Positions 1 through 6,798 of a DNA stretch of 6,909 bases are shown one piece after another; within the stretch, counting starts at the first letter, position 1, and the number at the start of each line of letters is the position of its first letter. The translations under genes were made by a program, and so were the position numbers. Source of the DNA: Gorillibacterium sp. (GTDB lineage: Bacteria > Bacillota > Bacilli > Paenibacillales > NBRC-103111). The notes below the pieces were generated by a model that had not been told where the DNA came from, ran no database searches, and saw only the letters and a program-made list of their open reading frames with translations. The stretch lies in assembly GCA_014380705.1 (NCBI GenBank), contig JACMJI010000360.1, positions 1 to 6,909 on the forward strand. Direction: 5' to 3'.

Positions 1-112
1 TGTGTGGATAAAGGGCAAATGGAGTTAATTACCTTCTTTGTAAAATGGGACTTGAAGAGGAAACGGTTGCGAGTTGTGCTTATGGGCTATTTTACCATGT
101 ACGCTTACCACG
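1..112. other. intergenic edge, no gene supported
   Basis: No convincing gene is visible. A plus-strand frame opening at 45 has no Shine-Dalgarno sequence and runs into the 3' end of the transpeptidase gene, so it is treated as chance. Around 61-97 there is an AACGG start and a GGGCTATTTTACC tail. These loosely resemble the 50-bp repeat units at the right end of the window and may be a decayed copy. Confidence 0.4.
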
Positions 113-140
113 AAAAAAGCCCCTAGTTTTAACTATGGGG
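113..140 (-). terminator. Rho-independent terminator of the L,D-transpeptidase gene
   Basis: Read on the minus strand, CCCC, a bulged T-pairing base and AACTA-type arms fold back to GGGG, followed at once by TTTTTT (the A run at 113-118). The GC arms are 120-123 and 137-140, and the inner arms are 124-128 and 132-136 with a short loop. It lies 35 bases past the stop codon, the usual place for an intrinsic terminator. The T run is on the minus side only, so the direction is clear. Confidence 0.75.
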
Positions 141-175
141 ATGAAAGGCGACTTCGCAATTTTTATTTTACCGCT

Positions 176-1783
176 TTACCTTAACCAGCTATACACTTTT
201 GCCGGGTTTGTCTCATCCTTTTCCGTGGGTAGATGAAGCCGGTTTTTTGCACGATAAATTTCCTTCGGAAGCAGTCCTCTGCCAATCGTCACCTTTGTGC
301 CGAGTGGAGTCATAGCGTACAGTTCCTCCAGATCACCCTGCAGCATACGAACACAGCCTTGCGAGAGGTCTTTACCTATGGAATCAGGGTCATCCGTCCC
401 ATGAATCGCATAAAGTGTATCCGATAGGGTCATCCCCCTGCTGCCAAAGGGTCCTGTCGTCTTCCCGTTTGGGTCTTTGACCTTCTCCGTGACTTCGTAG
501 CTTCCTTCCTGTGTCTTACTGCCACCTAGACCTACAGGATAGCTGCGAAGAATGACCTTGCCACTTACGATAGCCAAGCGATGTGAATCCTGATCAACGA
601 TGATTTCAAGTGGTATTGTAAAGGGAGAGTTAGCCAGAGACCCTGCTGAGCCCACGTTAGCGCCAGTCGGTTGCTCAGAGACTGCTCTTGGATTCTCTTT
701 ACCAGGCTCGCTCTCTACGCCTGTCGCAGCAGGCTCGGAAGGCTTGCCCGGAGCTTTACTTCCAAGTTGCGTATCCCATATCTCCACCATTTCCTCGGTA
801 ATAGCTGAAATTGTATTATTCGGGTAGTTACCCGTAAGATGCTGTAAGGTAGCAGGCATAACACCATGCTTATGCTTGTAGGCCGATACTGCACTTCGCA
901 GGAGGATCTCTTGCTCCTGTTTCAATTGCCAATCCCTTACCGCCAAAGTGACATCCGTACGGTCAGCTGGCTGACACATACAGGTTTCCCTATCGTATTG
1001 CTGTAGAATCATCTTCCCTGACTGACCTCCGCTTTCAACGGAAAGCAGAATACGTGGCTCCCTCGTCCAAACCGTCCATTTGCCATCCGATGAAGGATAT
1101 CCTTCTGCTAACACCGTAGTACCAGAATCAGAATCAGAATCAGAATCAGAATCAGAATCAGAATCAGAATCAGAGCCAGCAGTAAGCGCCACAATCCCTG
1201 CTGCTTTCTGCAACTGATCCTTTCCTGTTGCTGCTGTAACGAAAACAACCTGTTTTACAAGCTGTTTAGTAACTTGCTTTGTGCTGCTGCCTGAAGTGAC
1301 CGAAGTGACCGAAGTGACCTCCACTGAAGGTTCACTTTCTTGCTTCTGTCCATTGTCTAGACTCTGTCGATTGTTCTCAAATCCGAAATCCGGTAAATAA
1401 AAGATCCCCACTAAAAATAGAATCAGAATCAAAGCCCTACGATAGTAACTTCGAAGTCGTTTATTGTTATTTAAACCATGTGTTGGTGTGGATTTTTCCT
1501 TAGGGTCTTTAATCGTACTATCGAAGCCCTCAGCTGGACTTGAGCTATCCTTAAGGTGACTCGCCTCCTGATTGTGTTCGATCAGCGCAGCTGCCTCTTT
1601 TACACCTATTGGAAGCTTCTTATCTTCAAATGCTTCGAATATTTCCCCAGCTTTTGCATAGCAAAAAAAGGATTTGTCCGTTTGCCCTATTTCTTCATAA
1701 TGGCGGCCAAGAAGATACCAGCCCATTTTGTTGTCGGGATGCTCTTTAACAAAGCGTTTCAAATATTCAGGGTCTTGGTCCAT
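176..1783 (-). CDS. membrane-anchored L,D-transpeptidase (YkuD domain) with N-terminal TPR-like segment
   Basis: This is a 535-residue protein whose C-terminal YkuD domain (about 390-500) carries the family signature. His461 is in an HGT motif, followed by SQGCVRM (474-480), in which Cys477 is the nucleophile. Such enzymes make 3-3 peptidoglycan cross-links or attach proteins to the wall. Residues 1-50 look like a TPR-type helix pair (WYLLGRHYEEIG, then a CYAKAGEIFEAF helix). A basic patch (KRLRSYYRR) precedes one hydrophobic segment at about 117-130, predicting a cytoplasmic N-terminus and an extracellular catalytic end. The linker holds VTS triplets and an (SD)8S tract at 204-220. Residues 290-330 contain an AYKHKHGVMPATLQHL stretch resembling pseudopilin-like folds, though weakly. 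The ATG is preceded by GGAGGAG (1791-1797) at a spacing of seven. The fer terminator lies 63 bases upstream, so the gene needs its own promoter in that gap or relies on read-through; I could not identify a clear promoter. The catalytic assignment is firm; the role of the N-terminal and middle parts is unknown. Confidence 0.93.
   Translation of the reverse strand: MDQDPEYLKRFVKEHPDNKMGWYLLGRHYEEIGQTDKSFFCYAKAGEIFEAFEDKKLPIGVKEAAALIEHNQEASHLKDSSSPAEGFDSTIKDPKEKSTPTHGLNNNKRLRSYYRRALILILFLVGIFYLPDFGFENNRQSLDNGQKQESEPSVEVTSVTSVTSGSSTKQVTKQLVKQVVFVTAATGKDQLQKAAGIVALTAGSDSDSDSDSDSDSDSDSGTTVLAEGYPSSDGKWTVWTREPRILLSVESGGQSGKMILQQYDRETCMCQPADRTDVTLAVRDWQLKQEQEILLRSAVSAYKHKHGVMPATLQHLTGNYPNNTISAITEEMVEIWDTQLGSKAPGKPSEPAATGVESEPGKENPRAVSEQPTGANVGSAGSLANSPFTIPLEIIVDQDSHRLAIVSGKVILRSYPVGLGGSKTQEGSYEVTEKVKDPNGKTTGPFGSRGMTLSDTLYAIHGTDDPDSIGKDLSQGCVRMLQGDLEELYAMTPLGTKVTIGRGLLPKEIYRAKNRLHLPTEKDETNPAKVYSWLR
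1123..1170 (-). repeat. hexanucleotide microsatellite, 8 x CAGAAT (TCTGAT on coding strand)
   Basis: Eight perfect tandem CAGAAT units on the plus strand encode the Ser-Asp tract at residues 204-220 of the L,D-transpeptidase. The unit is six bases, so gain or loss of copies keeps the frame and only changes tract length. Ser-Asp runs serve as extended stalks in Gram-positive wall proteins; a spacer role here is inference. Confidence 0.95.
1293..1319 (-). repeat. 9-bp tandem repeat, 3 x GAAGTGACC
   Basis: Three perfect copies of GAAGTGACC lie in tandem. On the minus strand they encode repeated Val-Thr-Ser (about residues 156-164), just outside the predicted membrane segment of the L,D-transpeptidase. 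Like the Ser-Asp tract, the repeat is in frame and can vary in length without breaking the gene. Confidence 0.9.
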
Positions 1784-1846
1784 GTCATCACTCCTCCATT
1801 ACCTATGTTATCGGAACGAGGAACACGCTTTTCCACCTTTCTATAG

Positions 1847-1876
1847 AAAAAAACCCCATGATTCGTGCTCATGGGG
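1847..1876 (-). terminator. Rho-independent terminator of fer
   Basis: A perfect 8-bp stem (CCCCATGA at 1854-1861 with TCATGGGG at 1869-1876) has a 7-base loop. On the minus strand it is followed directly by seven T residues (A run at 1847-1853). It sits about 30 bases past the ferredoxin stop and separates fer from the L,D-transpeptidase gene. Confidence 0.92.
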
Positions 1877-1907
1877 GTGATAATGATTTTGAATGAGCGC
1901 GCAGGCC

Positions 1908-2198
<291 letters not shown>

Positions 2199-2202
<4 letters not shown>

Positions 2203-3485
2203 TTTTTCTTGTGATTTAACGGATCCTTTTGCAGTGAGGTTCCTCTAAGTTTATGATTACGAATCAGCGTTGATGGATCGTCCCCCAGCATTCCAGCTGT
2301 GAGGATCGCATTTTCTCCGAATTTATCACGGATCCGGTCCATTGCTTCATTTAATTGCTCTTTTTTGGGCTGTTGCTCGTAATCAAACAAGTCAAGTTGG
2401 ATCGCTGAATCACTCTTCGCCTGTAGGTTTGTGAGGGTTATGCCCAGAAGTCGAACCGGTTTGTCCGGTGGCCAATGCTTAGTAAACAGCTTGCATGCTT
2501 CCCGATAGATTTCATCAAAGCTCTCCGTTGGAGCAGGTATTGTACAAGCCCTGGTTATGGTTTTCATCAAGGGGTCCCGTATAGTTATTTGTATGGTTGA
2601 TGCAACTAAACCTTGACGCCTCATGCGTCTTGCCGTCTGGTCAGCTAGATTAAGAAACACCCGGCGAATATCTTGGAGATTAATAAAGTCAGCCGGCAGT
2701 GTTGTTGTATGACCCACAGATTTGCTAGCCTCGCTCACCGGATTAACTGGAGAATCGTCCATGCCGTGTGCAGCTTGCTTTAACCATAACCCAAGTTGCC
2801 CAAATTCCTTAACCAAGAACGTCTCTTCCGCTTTAGCAAGTTCACCGATTGTACGAATTCCTACTCTGTTGAGCTTCTCGGCTGTCTTCCCTCCTACACC
2901 ATAAAGAGTATCGCAGGGCTTACCCCACAACACCGTGGGGACATCACGAAGCCGCAGAACGGTCAATCCATTAGGCTTCTGCATATCAGAAGCGATCTTT
3001 GCTAACAGCTTATTAGGTGCAACACCAATTGAACAGGGTAATTGCAGCTCATCCCGAATTCGCTGCTGTAGGTTATTAGCAATCTCCATAGGTGTTCCAA
3101 AGGTTTTTGAGCCTGTTATATCCATAAAGCACTCATCAATGGATACCGCTTCTAGCAGAGGAGAATAACTTCCGGCGATCGTGATGAAATTCTGAGAAAA
3201 CTCACGGTACAAGTGAAAATTTGGCTGGATAATGATTAGATCCGGGCATAACTTTAAGGCTTGACCTACTAGCATTCCGGTTTTCACTCCACAGCCTCTT
3301 GCTTTATAGGAGGACGTAACAATAATCCCTCTGCGCAGCTCCACACTACCTGCAACCGCAATGGCTTTGCCCTTGTAGAGCTCAGGATTAACGGCTTCAT
3401 GCACGGAACAGTAAAAAGCATTCATATCAATATGCAGGATAACTCTACCCTGCTTTGGATAATAATCGGCGTTCGTCTTTATCAT
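2199..3485 (-). CDS. dinB: DNA polymerase IV (Y-family translesion polymerase)
   Basis: This is a Y-family DNA polymerase that copies past damaged bases with low fidelity. In the 428-residue form from the ATG at 3485, HIDMNAFYCSVHEA carries metal ligand Asp20, and SIDECFMD carries Asp117 and Glu118. CSIGVAPNKLLAKIASD follows, then a helix-hairpin-helix (YGVGGKTAEKL, about 195-205) in the thumb and a little-finger domain from about 255. QLDLF at 363-367 is a textbook beta-clamp binding motif. The start is uncertain. The frame opens with a TTG at 3554, but that codon is only about nine bases from the predicted transcription start and has no ribosome site. A GTG at 3494 has GAGG eight bases upstream. 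The ATG at 3485 matches where homologues usually begin (inference from memory). No LexA-type box (GAAC-N4-GTTC) was seen upstream, so SOS control is not supported. No terminator separates it from fer, so read-through into fer is possible. Confidence 0.95.
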
Positions 3486-3569
3486 TGCATACACGCTTTC
3501 TGCCTCAGGTGAGAATAAAGCTGCGACCAATCTTTGTTTCACACCACCGAGCAAGTCTTAAGTGACTAC

Positions 3570-3598
3570 AGCATACATGGATCGGGAAATACGGTCAA
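3570..3598 (-). promoter_or_regulatory. SigA-type promoter of dinB
   Basis: On the minus strand TTGACC (3593-3598), a spacer of exactly 17 and TATGCT (3570-3575) form a good vegetative promoter. Transcription would start near 3563. That leaves no room for a ribosome site before the TTG at 3554 and so argues for a start at 3494 or 3485. Confidence 0.65.
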
Positions 3599-3604
3599 GA
3601 AATG

Positions 3605-3656
3605 CCTGTACCCCATTGTTTGAGAGTCCCCAAAAATAGGGTATCCTTCGTACAGG
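3605..3656. repeat. inverted repeat between the dinB and cimA promoters
   Basis: CCTGTAC (3605-3611) and its exact reverse complement GTACAGG (3650-3656) lie 38 bases apart. A second nested pair, TACCC (3609-3613) and GGGTA (3639-3643), sits inside. The arms abut the dinB -35 box on one side and the extended -10 of cimA on the other, so this could be an operator or a DNA loop site. No cognate regulator can be named. Confidence 0.45.
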
Positions 3657-3658
3657 TA

Positions 3659-3667
3659 TGCTATAAT
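3659..3667 (+). promoter_or_regulatory. extended -10 promoter of cimA
   Basis: TGC followed directly by a perfect TATAAT (3662-3667) is an extended -10 element. No good -35 hexamer lies at 16-18 bases upstream; the region there is GGGTATC. This is usual for extended -10 promoters or for ones needing an activator. The predicted transcription start is near 3674, giving a leader of about 40 bases to the cimA ATG. Confidence 0.65.
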
Positions 3668-3686
3668 AAAGCAATTATTCATTTCT

Positions 3687-3701
3687 AAATTTCTGAACAG
3701 G
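3687..3701 (+). promoter_or_regulatory. possible CodY box in the cimA leader
   Basis: AAATTTCTGAACAGG matches 11 of 15 positions of the CodY consensus AATTTTCWGAAAATT, including the central TTTCTGAA. It lies about 13-27 bases after the predicted transcription start and overlaps the ribosome site. CodY represses branched-chain amino acid genes in many Firmicutes, so the location makes sense, but an 11/15 match in AT-rich leader DNA is weak evidence. Confidence 0.3.
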
Positions 3702-3713
3702 GGGAAACAACGC

Positions 3714-5330
3714 ATGGCTGAGATGATTTCAATCTTTGATACGACATTACGGGACGGAACTCAGGGAGAAGGAATCAGTCTGTCCGCTGAAGATAAAGTG
3801 AAAATTGCCCTAAAGCTTGATGCTTTAGGCGTTCATTATATTGAAGGCGGCAACCCGGGAAGCAACAGCAAGGACATCGAGTTCTTTAACCGAGTCAAGC
3901 AATTGCACCTAAATGCGAAAATCACAGCCTTCGGAAGCACGAGGCGCAAGGATTCCGCCGCAGAAAATGACTTGAGCTTAAACCGAATCATCGCTGCAGG
4001 CGTTCCTGCCGCCAGCCTCGTCGGTAAGTCGTGGGATTTCCATGTTCATACTGCTTTGCAAACCACGCTGGATGAGAACCTGGCCATGATCTCCGATTCC
4101 ATTCGGTACCTTAAGCGTAACGGATTAGAAGTCTGCTTTGACGCAGAGCATTTCTTCGACGGTTACAGAAACAACCCTGCATACGCGCTTGCCGTTCTGC
4201 GAAAAGCGGAGGAAGCCGGAGCAGATTGGATTGTTCTATGCGACACAAATGGGGGTGCACTGCCGGGAGATATCCGTGATGTTGTCACACAGATGAAATC
4301 TCAGCTTGGAGTATCCATTGGTATCCATACGCATAATGATTGTGAATTAGCTGTAGCGAATGCTCTTTCAGCGATTGACGCGGGAGCCCGCATGGTTCAA
4401 GGGACAATAAACGGCTACGGTGAGCGTTGCGGGAATGCCAACCTTTGCTCGATCATCCCGAATCTTCAAATCAAGCTCGGCTATGACTGTATCACCGATA
4501 CACAACTTCGGAGCCTGACAAGCACTGCGCGTTTTGTCAGCGAGATTGCCAATGTCCATATGCCGGTCAGTCAGCCCTATGTGGGGAATGCAGCATTCGC
4601 TCATAAAGGCGGTATTCATGTCTCCGCCATTCTGAAAGACTCAAAAACCTACGAACACATTTCTCCTGAGCTAATTGGCAACAAACAACGGGTTCTGGTC
4701 TCAGAGCTTGCAGGTCAAAGCAACCTGATGTTTAAAGCACAGGAGCTTGGGCTAAGTCTGGATTTGGACAATTCCTCAACTAGAGAAGTCATCGATCAGA
4801 TTAAAGATATGGAACATCATGGCTATCTATTTGAAGGGGCCGATGCCTCGCTAGAATTGCTCTTGCGTAAAGCTGAGGGCAAGGTAGAGGAGGTTTTTAC
4901 TATAGACTCCTTTAAGCTGCTTGTGGAGAAGGTCGGCCAACACCCGATCGCTTCCGAAGCGATCATTAAATTAAAGGTTCATGGCGAGGCTGTATATACT
5001 GCTGCAGAAGGCAATGGACCGGTTAACGCCCTAGATAATGCGCTGCGTAAAGCACTCGTTAAATACTATCCTGAGCTTCGTGACATGCATTTATCTGATT
5101 ACAAGGTTCGTGTCATTAATGAAAAAGATGCAACTGCAGCAAAGGTACGCGTCTTAGTTGAATCAAGCGATATCTCGAACTCATGGAGCACAGTTGGGGT
5201 CTCCGAGAATATTATTGAAGCGAGCTGGCAGGCGCTGATTGATAGTATCCGCTATGTACTTATTGGCAAATCCCATACCTCAATTATGCCTAAGGATTCG
5301 AAAGAGCGAATTGGGATCATTAACTTATAA
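3714..5330 (+). CDS. cimA: (R)-citramalate synthase
   Basis: This cytoplasmic enzyme condenses pyruvate with acetyl-CoA to (R)-citramalate, the first step of the threonine-independent route to 2-oxobutyrate and isoleucine; LeuCD and LeuB carry out the later steps. The 538-residue length is typical of CimA. The HMGL-like TIM barrel spans about 4-270. It contains FDTTLRDGTQ (8-17, with Arg13 and metal ligand Asp14), the CimA-like YIEGGNPGSNSKD segment (42-54), GIHTHND (metal ligands His205 and His207) and NGYGERCGNANL (233-244). HKGGIHVSA (297-305) lies in the linker, and a LeuA-type regulatory domain follows at about 395-520. The EGG-PGSN-KD segment separates it from 2-isopropylmalate synthase. 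As I recall many homologues have Trp where this one has Asn47. The ATG has AGGGGG nine bases upstream (3699-3704). The gene stands alone, not in an ilv-leu operon; feedback control by isoleucine is expected from the family. No terminator follows closely; the first strong one is at 5763-5802. Confidence 0.95.
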   Translation: MAEMISIFDTTLRDGTQGEGISLSAEDKVKIALKLDALGVHYIEGGNPGSNSKDIEFFNRVKQLHLNAKITAFGSTRRKDSAAENDLSLNRIIAAGVPAASLVGKSWDFHVHTALQTTLDENLAMISDSIRYLKRNGLEVCFDAEHFFDGYRNNPAYALAVLRKAEEAGADWIVLCDTNGGALPGDIRDVVTQMKSQLGVSIGIHTHNDCELAVANALSAIDAGARMVQGTINGYGERCGNANLCSIIPNLQIKLGYDCITDTQLRSLTSTARFVSEIANVHMPVSQPYVGNAAFAHKGGIHVSAILKDSKTYEHISPELIGNKQRVLVSELAGQSNLMFKAQELGLSLDLDNSSTREVIDQIKDMEHHGYLFEGADASLELLLRKAEGKVEEVFTIDSFKLLVEKVGQHPIASEAIIKLKVHGEAVYTAAEGNGPVNALDNALRKALVKYYPELRDMHLSDYKVRVINEKDATAAKVRVLVESSDISNSWSTVGVSENIIEASWQALIDSIRYVLIGKSHTSIMPKDSKERIGIINL

Positions 5331-5466
5331 GCATGAACCCCTCTAAATCTATTCTTGACTGATGAGAGAATTAGGTTATCTGAGTCCAGGAAGCCCGATG
5401 TACGCTCTATAGGTGGCAATAACGAACAACGGACCTCGAAAAAAGATGCGCCACCGGAGGTACCCT
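5331..5466 (+). other. non-coding DNA after cimA with possible structured leader
   Basis: No gene is seen here. A poor promoter-like pair is present (TTGACT 5355-5360, 16 bases, TATCTG 5377-5382). Two mutually exclusive stems can be drawn. GGTGGC (5412-5417) can pair with GCCACC (5450-5455). Alternatively GGACCTC (5431-5437) can pair with GAGGTACC (5457-5464, one bulge), which would cover the GGAGG at 5456-5460. I do not recognise a known riboswitch class. Confidence 0.3.
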
Positions 5467-5547
5467 ATGCTTGTAGTAAGGTTAGGCAGCATGAATGGAG
5501 TTATAACACCTGAATGCTTATTGACTAACGGGAAAACCTCCCGGTAA
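5467..5547 (+). CDS. possible 26-residue small ORF with a good ribosome site
   Basis: ATG at 5467 is preceded by GGAGG (5456-5460) at a spacing of six, the best unassigned ribosome site in the window. It opens a 26-codon frame starting MLVVRLGSMNGV that ends at TAA 5545-5547 inside the first palindromic repeat. It has no membrane segment and no family I recognise. It could be a leader peptide, a remnant or chance. The position of the stop within a repeat and the absence of a downstream gene on this strand argue against a conserved function. Confidence 0.2.
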   Translation: MLVVRLGSMNGVITPECLLTNGKTSR

Positions 5548-5711
5548 ATCCTGTAGGGGACCCCTGATTCCTTTATTTAACAGGAAAACATCCCGTTATT
5601 TTAAGTGATTTTGCCCAACAGGCTAGAAAATCTCCGATTTAACGGGAGGAATTCCTGTTAGCTTACTCTAGAGTGGTGCTCGCACCTGATTAACGGGAGG
5701 AATTCCTGTTA
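5526..5711. repeat. array of four 21-bp palindromic repeats
   Basis: Four 21-bp units lie at 5526-5546, 5578-5598, 5640-5660 and 5691-5711. All share the plan TAAC-R-GGA, five or so variable bases, then T-CC-Y-GKTA; the last two are identical. Each can fold into a stem of about 8 bp with at most one mismatch or G-U pair. Starts are 52, 62 and 51 bases apart. The gaps carry smaller palindromes: AGGGG-A-CCCCT at 5555-5565, GCC-CAACA-GGC at 5613-5623, ACTCTAGAGT at 5665-5674 and GGTGC-TC-GCACC at 5675-5686. I recall similar TAACGGG palindromes between genes in Paenibacillus genomes but cannot verify that here. Confidence 0.85.
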
Positions 5712-5762
5712 GTTCAACTCTTCAAATGGTAAGAAACTTATAAATATTTGATACAGTGATAT

Positions 5763-5802
5763 AAAAAGGAAAGATAAGGGTTTTCCCTTATCCTTCCTTT
5801 TT
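5763..5802. terminator. strong bidirectional Rho-independent terminator
   Basis: An 18-bp hairpin with one A-C mismatch (5763-5780 with 5785-5802) has a TTTT loop. The arms end in A5 and T5, so a T run follows the stem on both strands. It can stop plus-strand transcripts coming from cimA through the repeat array, and minus-strand transcripts from the thioredoxin-like gene that ends at 5954. It is the only strong terminator in this convergent gap. Confidence 0.93.
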
Positions 5803-5953
5803 ATTGCGCTTTTGTTTATCGATAATTATTCTCAATATGAGTTTACACGTTAGGCGGAAAGGCTTCTGGTTTCTCTGTTGCTATAAAAGTCCTTCAACCA
5901 CCGCTTGTCCAAGTACTCTACTTCAATAAGCTTTGTATTGTGAGAAGCTCCAA
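5803..5953 (-). other. 3' region of the thioredoxin-like gene with a short open stretch
   Basis: No complete gene is present. On the minus strand a frame of about 35 codons is open from within the end of the thioredoxin-like gene to a TAA at 5850-5852. It reads with protein-like composition (for example TKLIEVEYLDKRWLKDFY). It has no start codon with a ribosome site. It may be the tail of a gene lost upstream, or chance; I recognise no family. Confidence 0.25.
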
Positions 5954-6547
5954 TTATTCGGTTTCAGCATTATCCTCGATTAGTTTGTTCACCCTCTGCT
6001 CCCATTCCTTGGCATCCAGCGTATGGATAACCTCCACAATACTACCGTTGCGATCAATCAGAAAGCTAGTTGGGATGCCATAAATCCGGTACATCACAGC
6101 TACTTCTCCTTTCACATCCAGCAGCACGGGAAATGAAAAGGAGTATCGTTTAGCAAAAGCCTCCACATCCCGTATGCGATCCTCTGCTGTTACGTTAACT
6201 GCGTACACATCAATCTGGTTTTTATACTTGTTATGGAGAAGACTTAGTAGTGGTGCCTCTTCTTTGCAAGGACCACACCAAGACGCCCAGAAAGTCAGTA
6301 GGAGAGGTTTTTCTCTTTTAGCGTCTACATTGTACACCTTCCCATCTAATGACTTTAATGAAAAGGGAGGTGCAAGTGAACCAGCTCGTGGAGCGACCTT
6401 ACTCTCACCTAAATTAGTCTCGCCTTTATTTAACATGTCTTGTTTCGCTGCTAAAGCAAGAGCAGCCCGTTTGTCATCCTTACTATTCATTACAACCCAT
6501 ATTAATAAAACAGCTGCAAAAACCACAATCCCCGTTCTCCACTTCAT
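5954..6547 (-). CDS. TlpA/ResA-like thiol-disulfide oxidoreductase, membrane anchored
   Basis: This is a 197-residue thioredoxin-fold protein predicted to act on the outer face of the membrane. Residues 5-20 form one hydrophobic segment acting as an uncleaved signal anchor, followed by a charged linker. The AhpC/TSA-TlpA type domain starts at about 57 (APPFSLKSLDGK). It contains FWASWCGPC with the redox pair Cys91 and Cys94, VNVTAEDR (118-124), and YGIPTSFLIDRNG with the cis-proline Pro159. Family members such as ResA reduce apocytochrome c cysteines or other exported thiols. The CGPC active site, rather than the CEPC I recall for ResA, leaves the exact substrate open. Neither resBC nor ccdA lies beside it. 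AAGGAG (6557-6562) is nine bases from the ATG at 6547 and six from an in-frame GTG at 6550, so the start may be one codon further out. No clear promoter was found upstream. Confidence 0.93.
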   Translation of the reverse strand: MKWRTGIVVFAAVLLIWVVMNSKDDKRAALALAAKQDMLNKGETNLGESKVAPRAGSLAPPFSLKSLDGKVYNVDAKREKPLLLTFWASWCGPCKEEAPLLSLLHNKYKNQIDVYAVNVTAEDRIRDVEAFAKRYSFSFPVLLDVKGEVAVMYRIYGIPTSFLIDRNGSIVEVIHTLDAKEWEQRVNKLIEDNAETE

Positions 6548-6562
6548 CACACGACACTCCTT

Positions 6563-6798
6563 AAACTCTACAATTTATGCTTTATTCTATGAAACTGGGT
6601 TTAACAATAGGTCTACCCTATTATTCCCCAAATTAAAGTAAAGAAAAACTTGACCGTGTAGGAAAACGGTGCTAAACGACAAATAGTACCACATTGCAAA
6701 CAACTATCGTATCCCGTAACACAGTCACAGAGGCTATTTTCCAACTAACATTGCCTTTTGAACTCTCGTTGCCCATTTGTAGAGCAGCAATGACTCTG
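6563..6798. other. intergenic region upstream of the thioredoxin-like gene
   Basis: No gene is seen on either strand. The AT-rich part (6563-6650) must hold the promoter for the minus-strand gene, but no hexamer pair with good spacing stands out. At 6717-6740 a TAAC start followed by AGGCTATTTTCC resembles the repeat units further right and may be a degenerate copy. Confidence 0.4.

Noticed and set aside
45..236. 63-codon plus-strand frame at the left edge
   Set aside because: There is no ribosome site, no recognisable domain, and it crosses the terminator and the 3' end of the transpeptidase gene.
3486..3554. TTG-initiated N-terminal extension of dinB
   Set aside because: The TTG is about nine bases from the predicted transcription start, has no ribosome site, and the extra 23 residues precede the point where homologues begin.
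3486..3600. LexA (SOS) box upstream of dinB
   Set aside because: No GAAC-N4-GTTC motif is present. The only GAAC/GTTC pair nearby is at 2187-2200 with a spacing of six, at the other end of the gene.
5331..5466. Known riboswitch or T-box after cimA
   Set aside because: I compared it from memory with common Firmicutes classes (SAM, TPP, c-di-GMP, glycine, purine, T-box) and found none of their conserved cores.
5526..5711. CRISPR-like array (21-bp repeats with gaps of 31, 41 and 30 bases)
   Set aside because: Only two of four repeats are identical, gaps themselves contain palindromes, there is no leader and no cas gene, and the repeats are shorter than usual.
6174..6641. 155-codon plus-strand frame opposite the thioredoxin-like gene
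   Set aside because: It is the antisense shadow of a clear TlpA/ResA-type gene with an intact active site; it has no domain of its own.
6650..6678. Plus-strand promoter TTGACC-N17-TAAACG
   Set aside because: The -10 matches only three of six positions and no plus-strand gene follows before the window ends.
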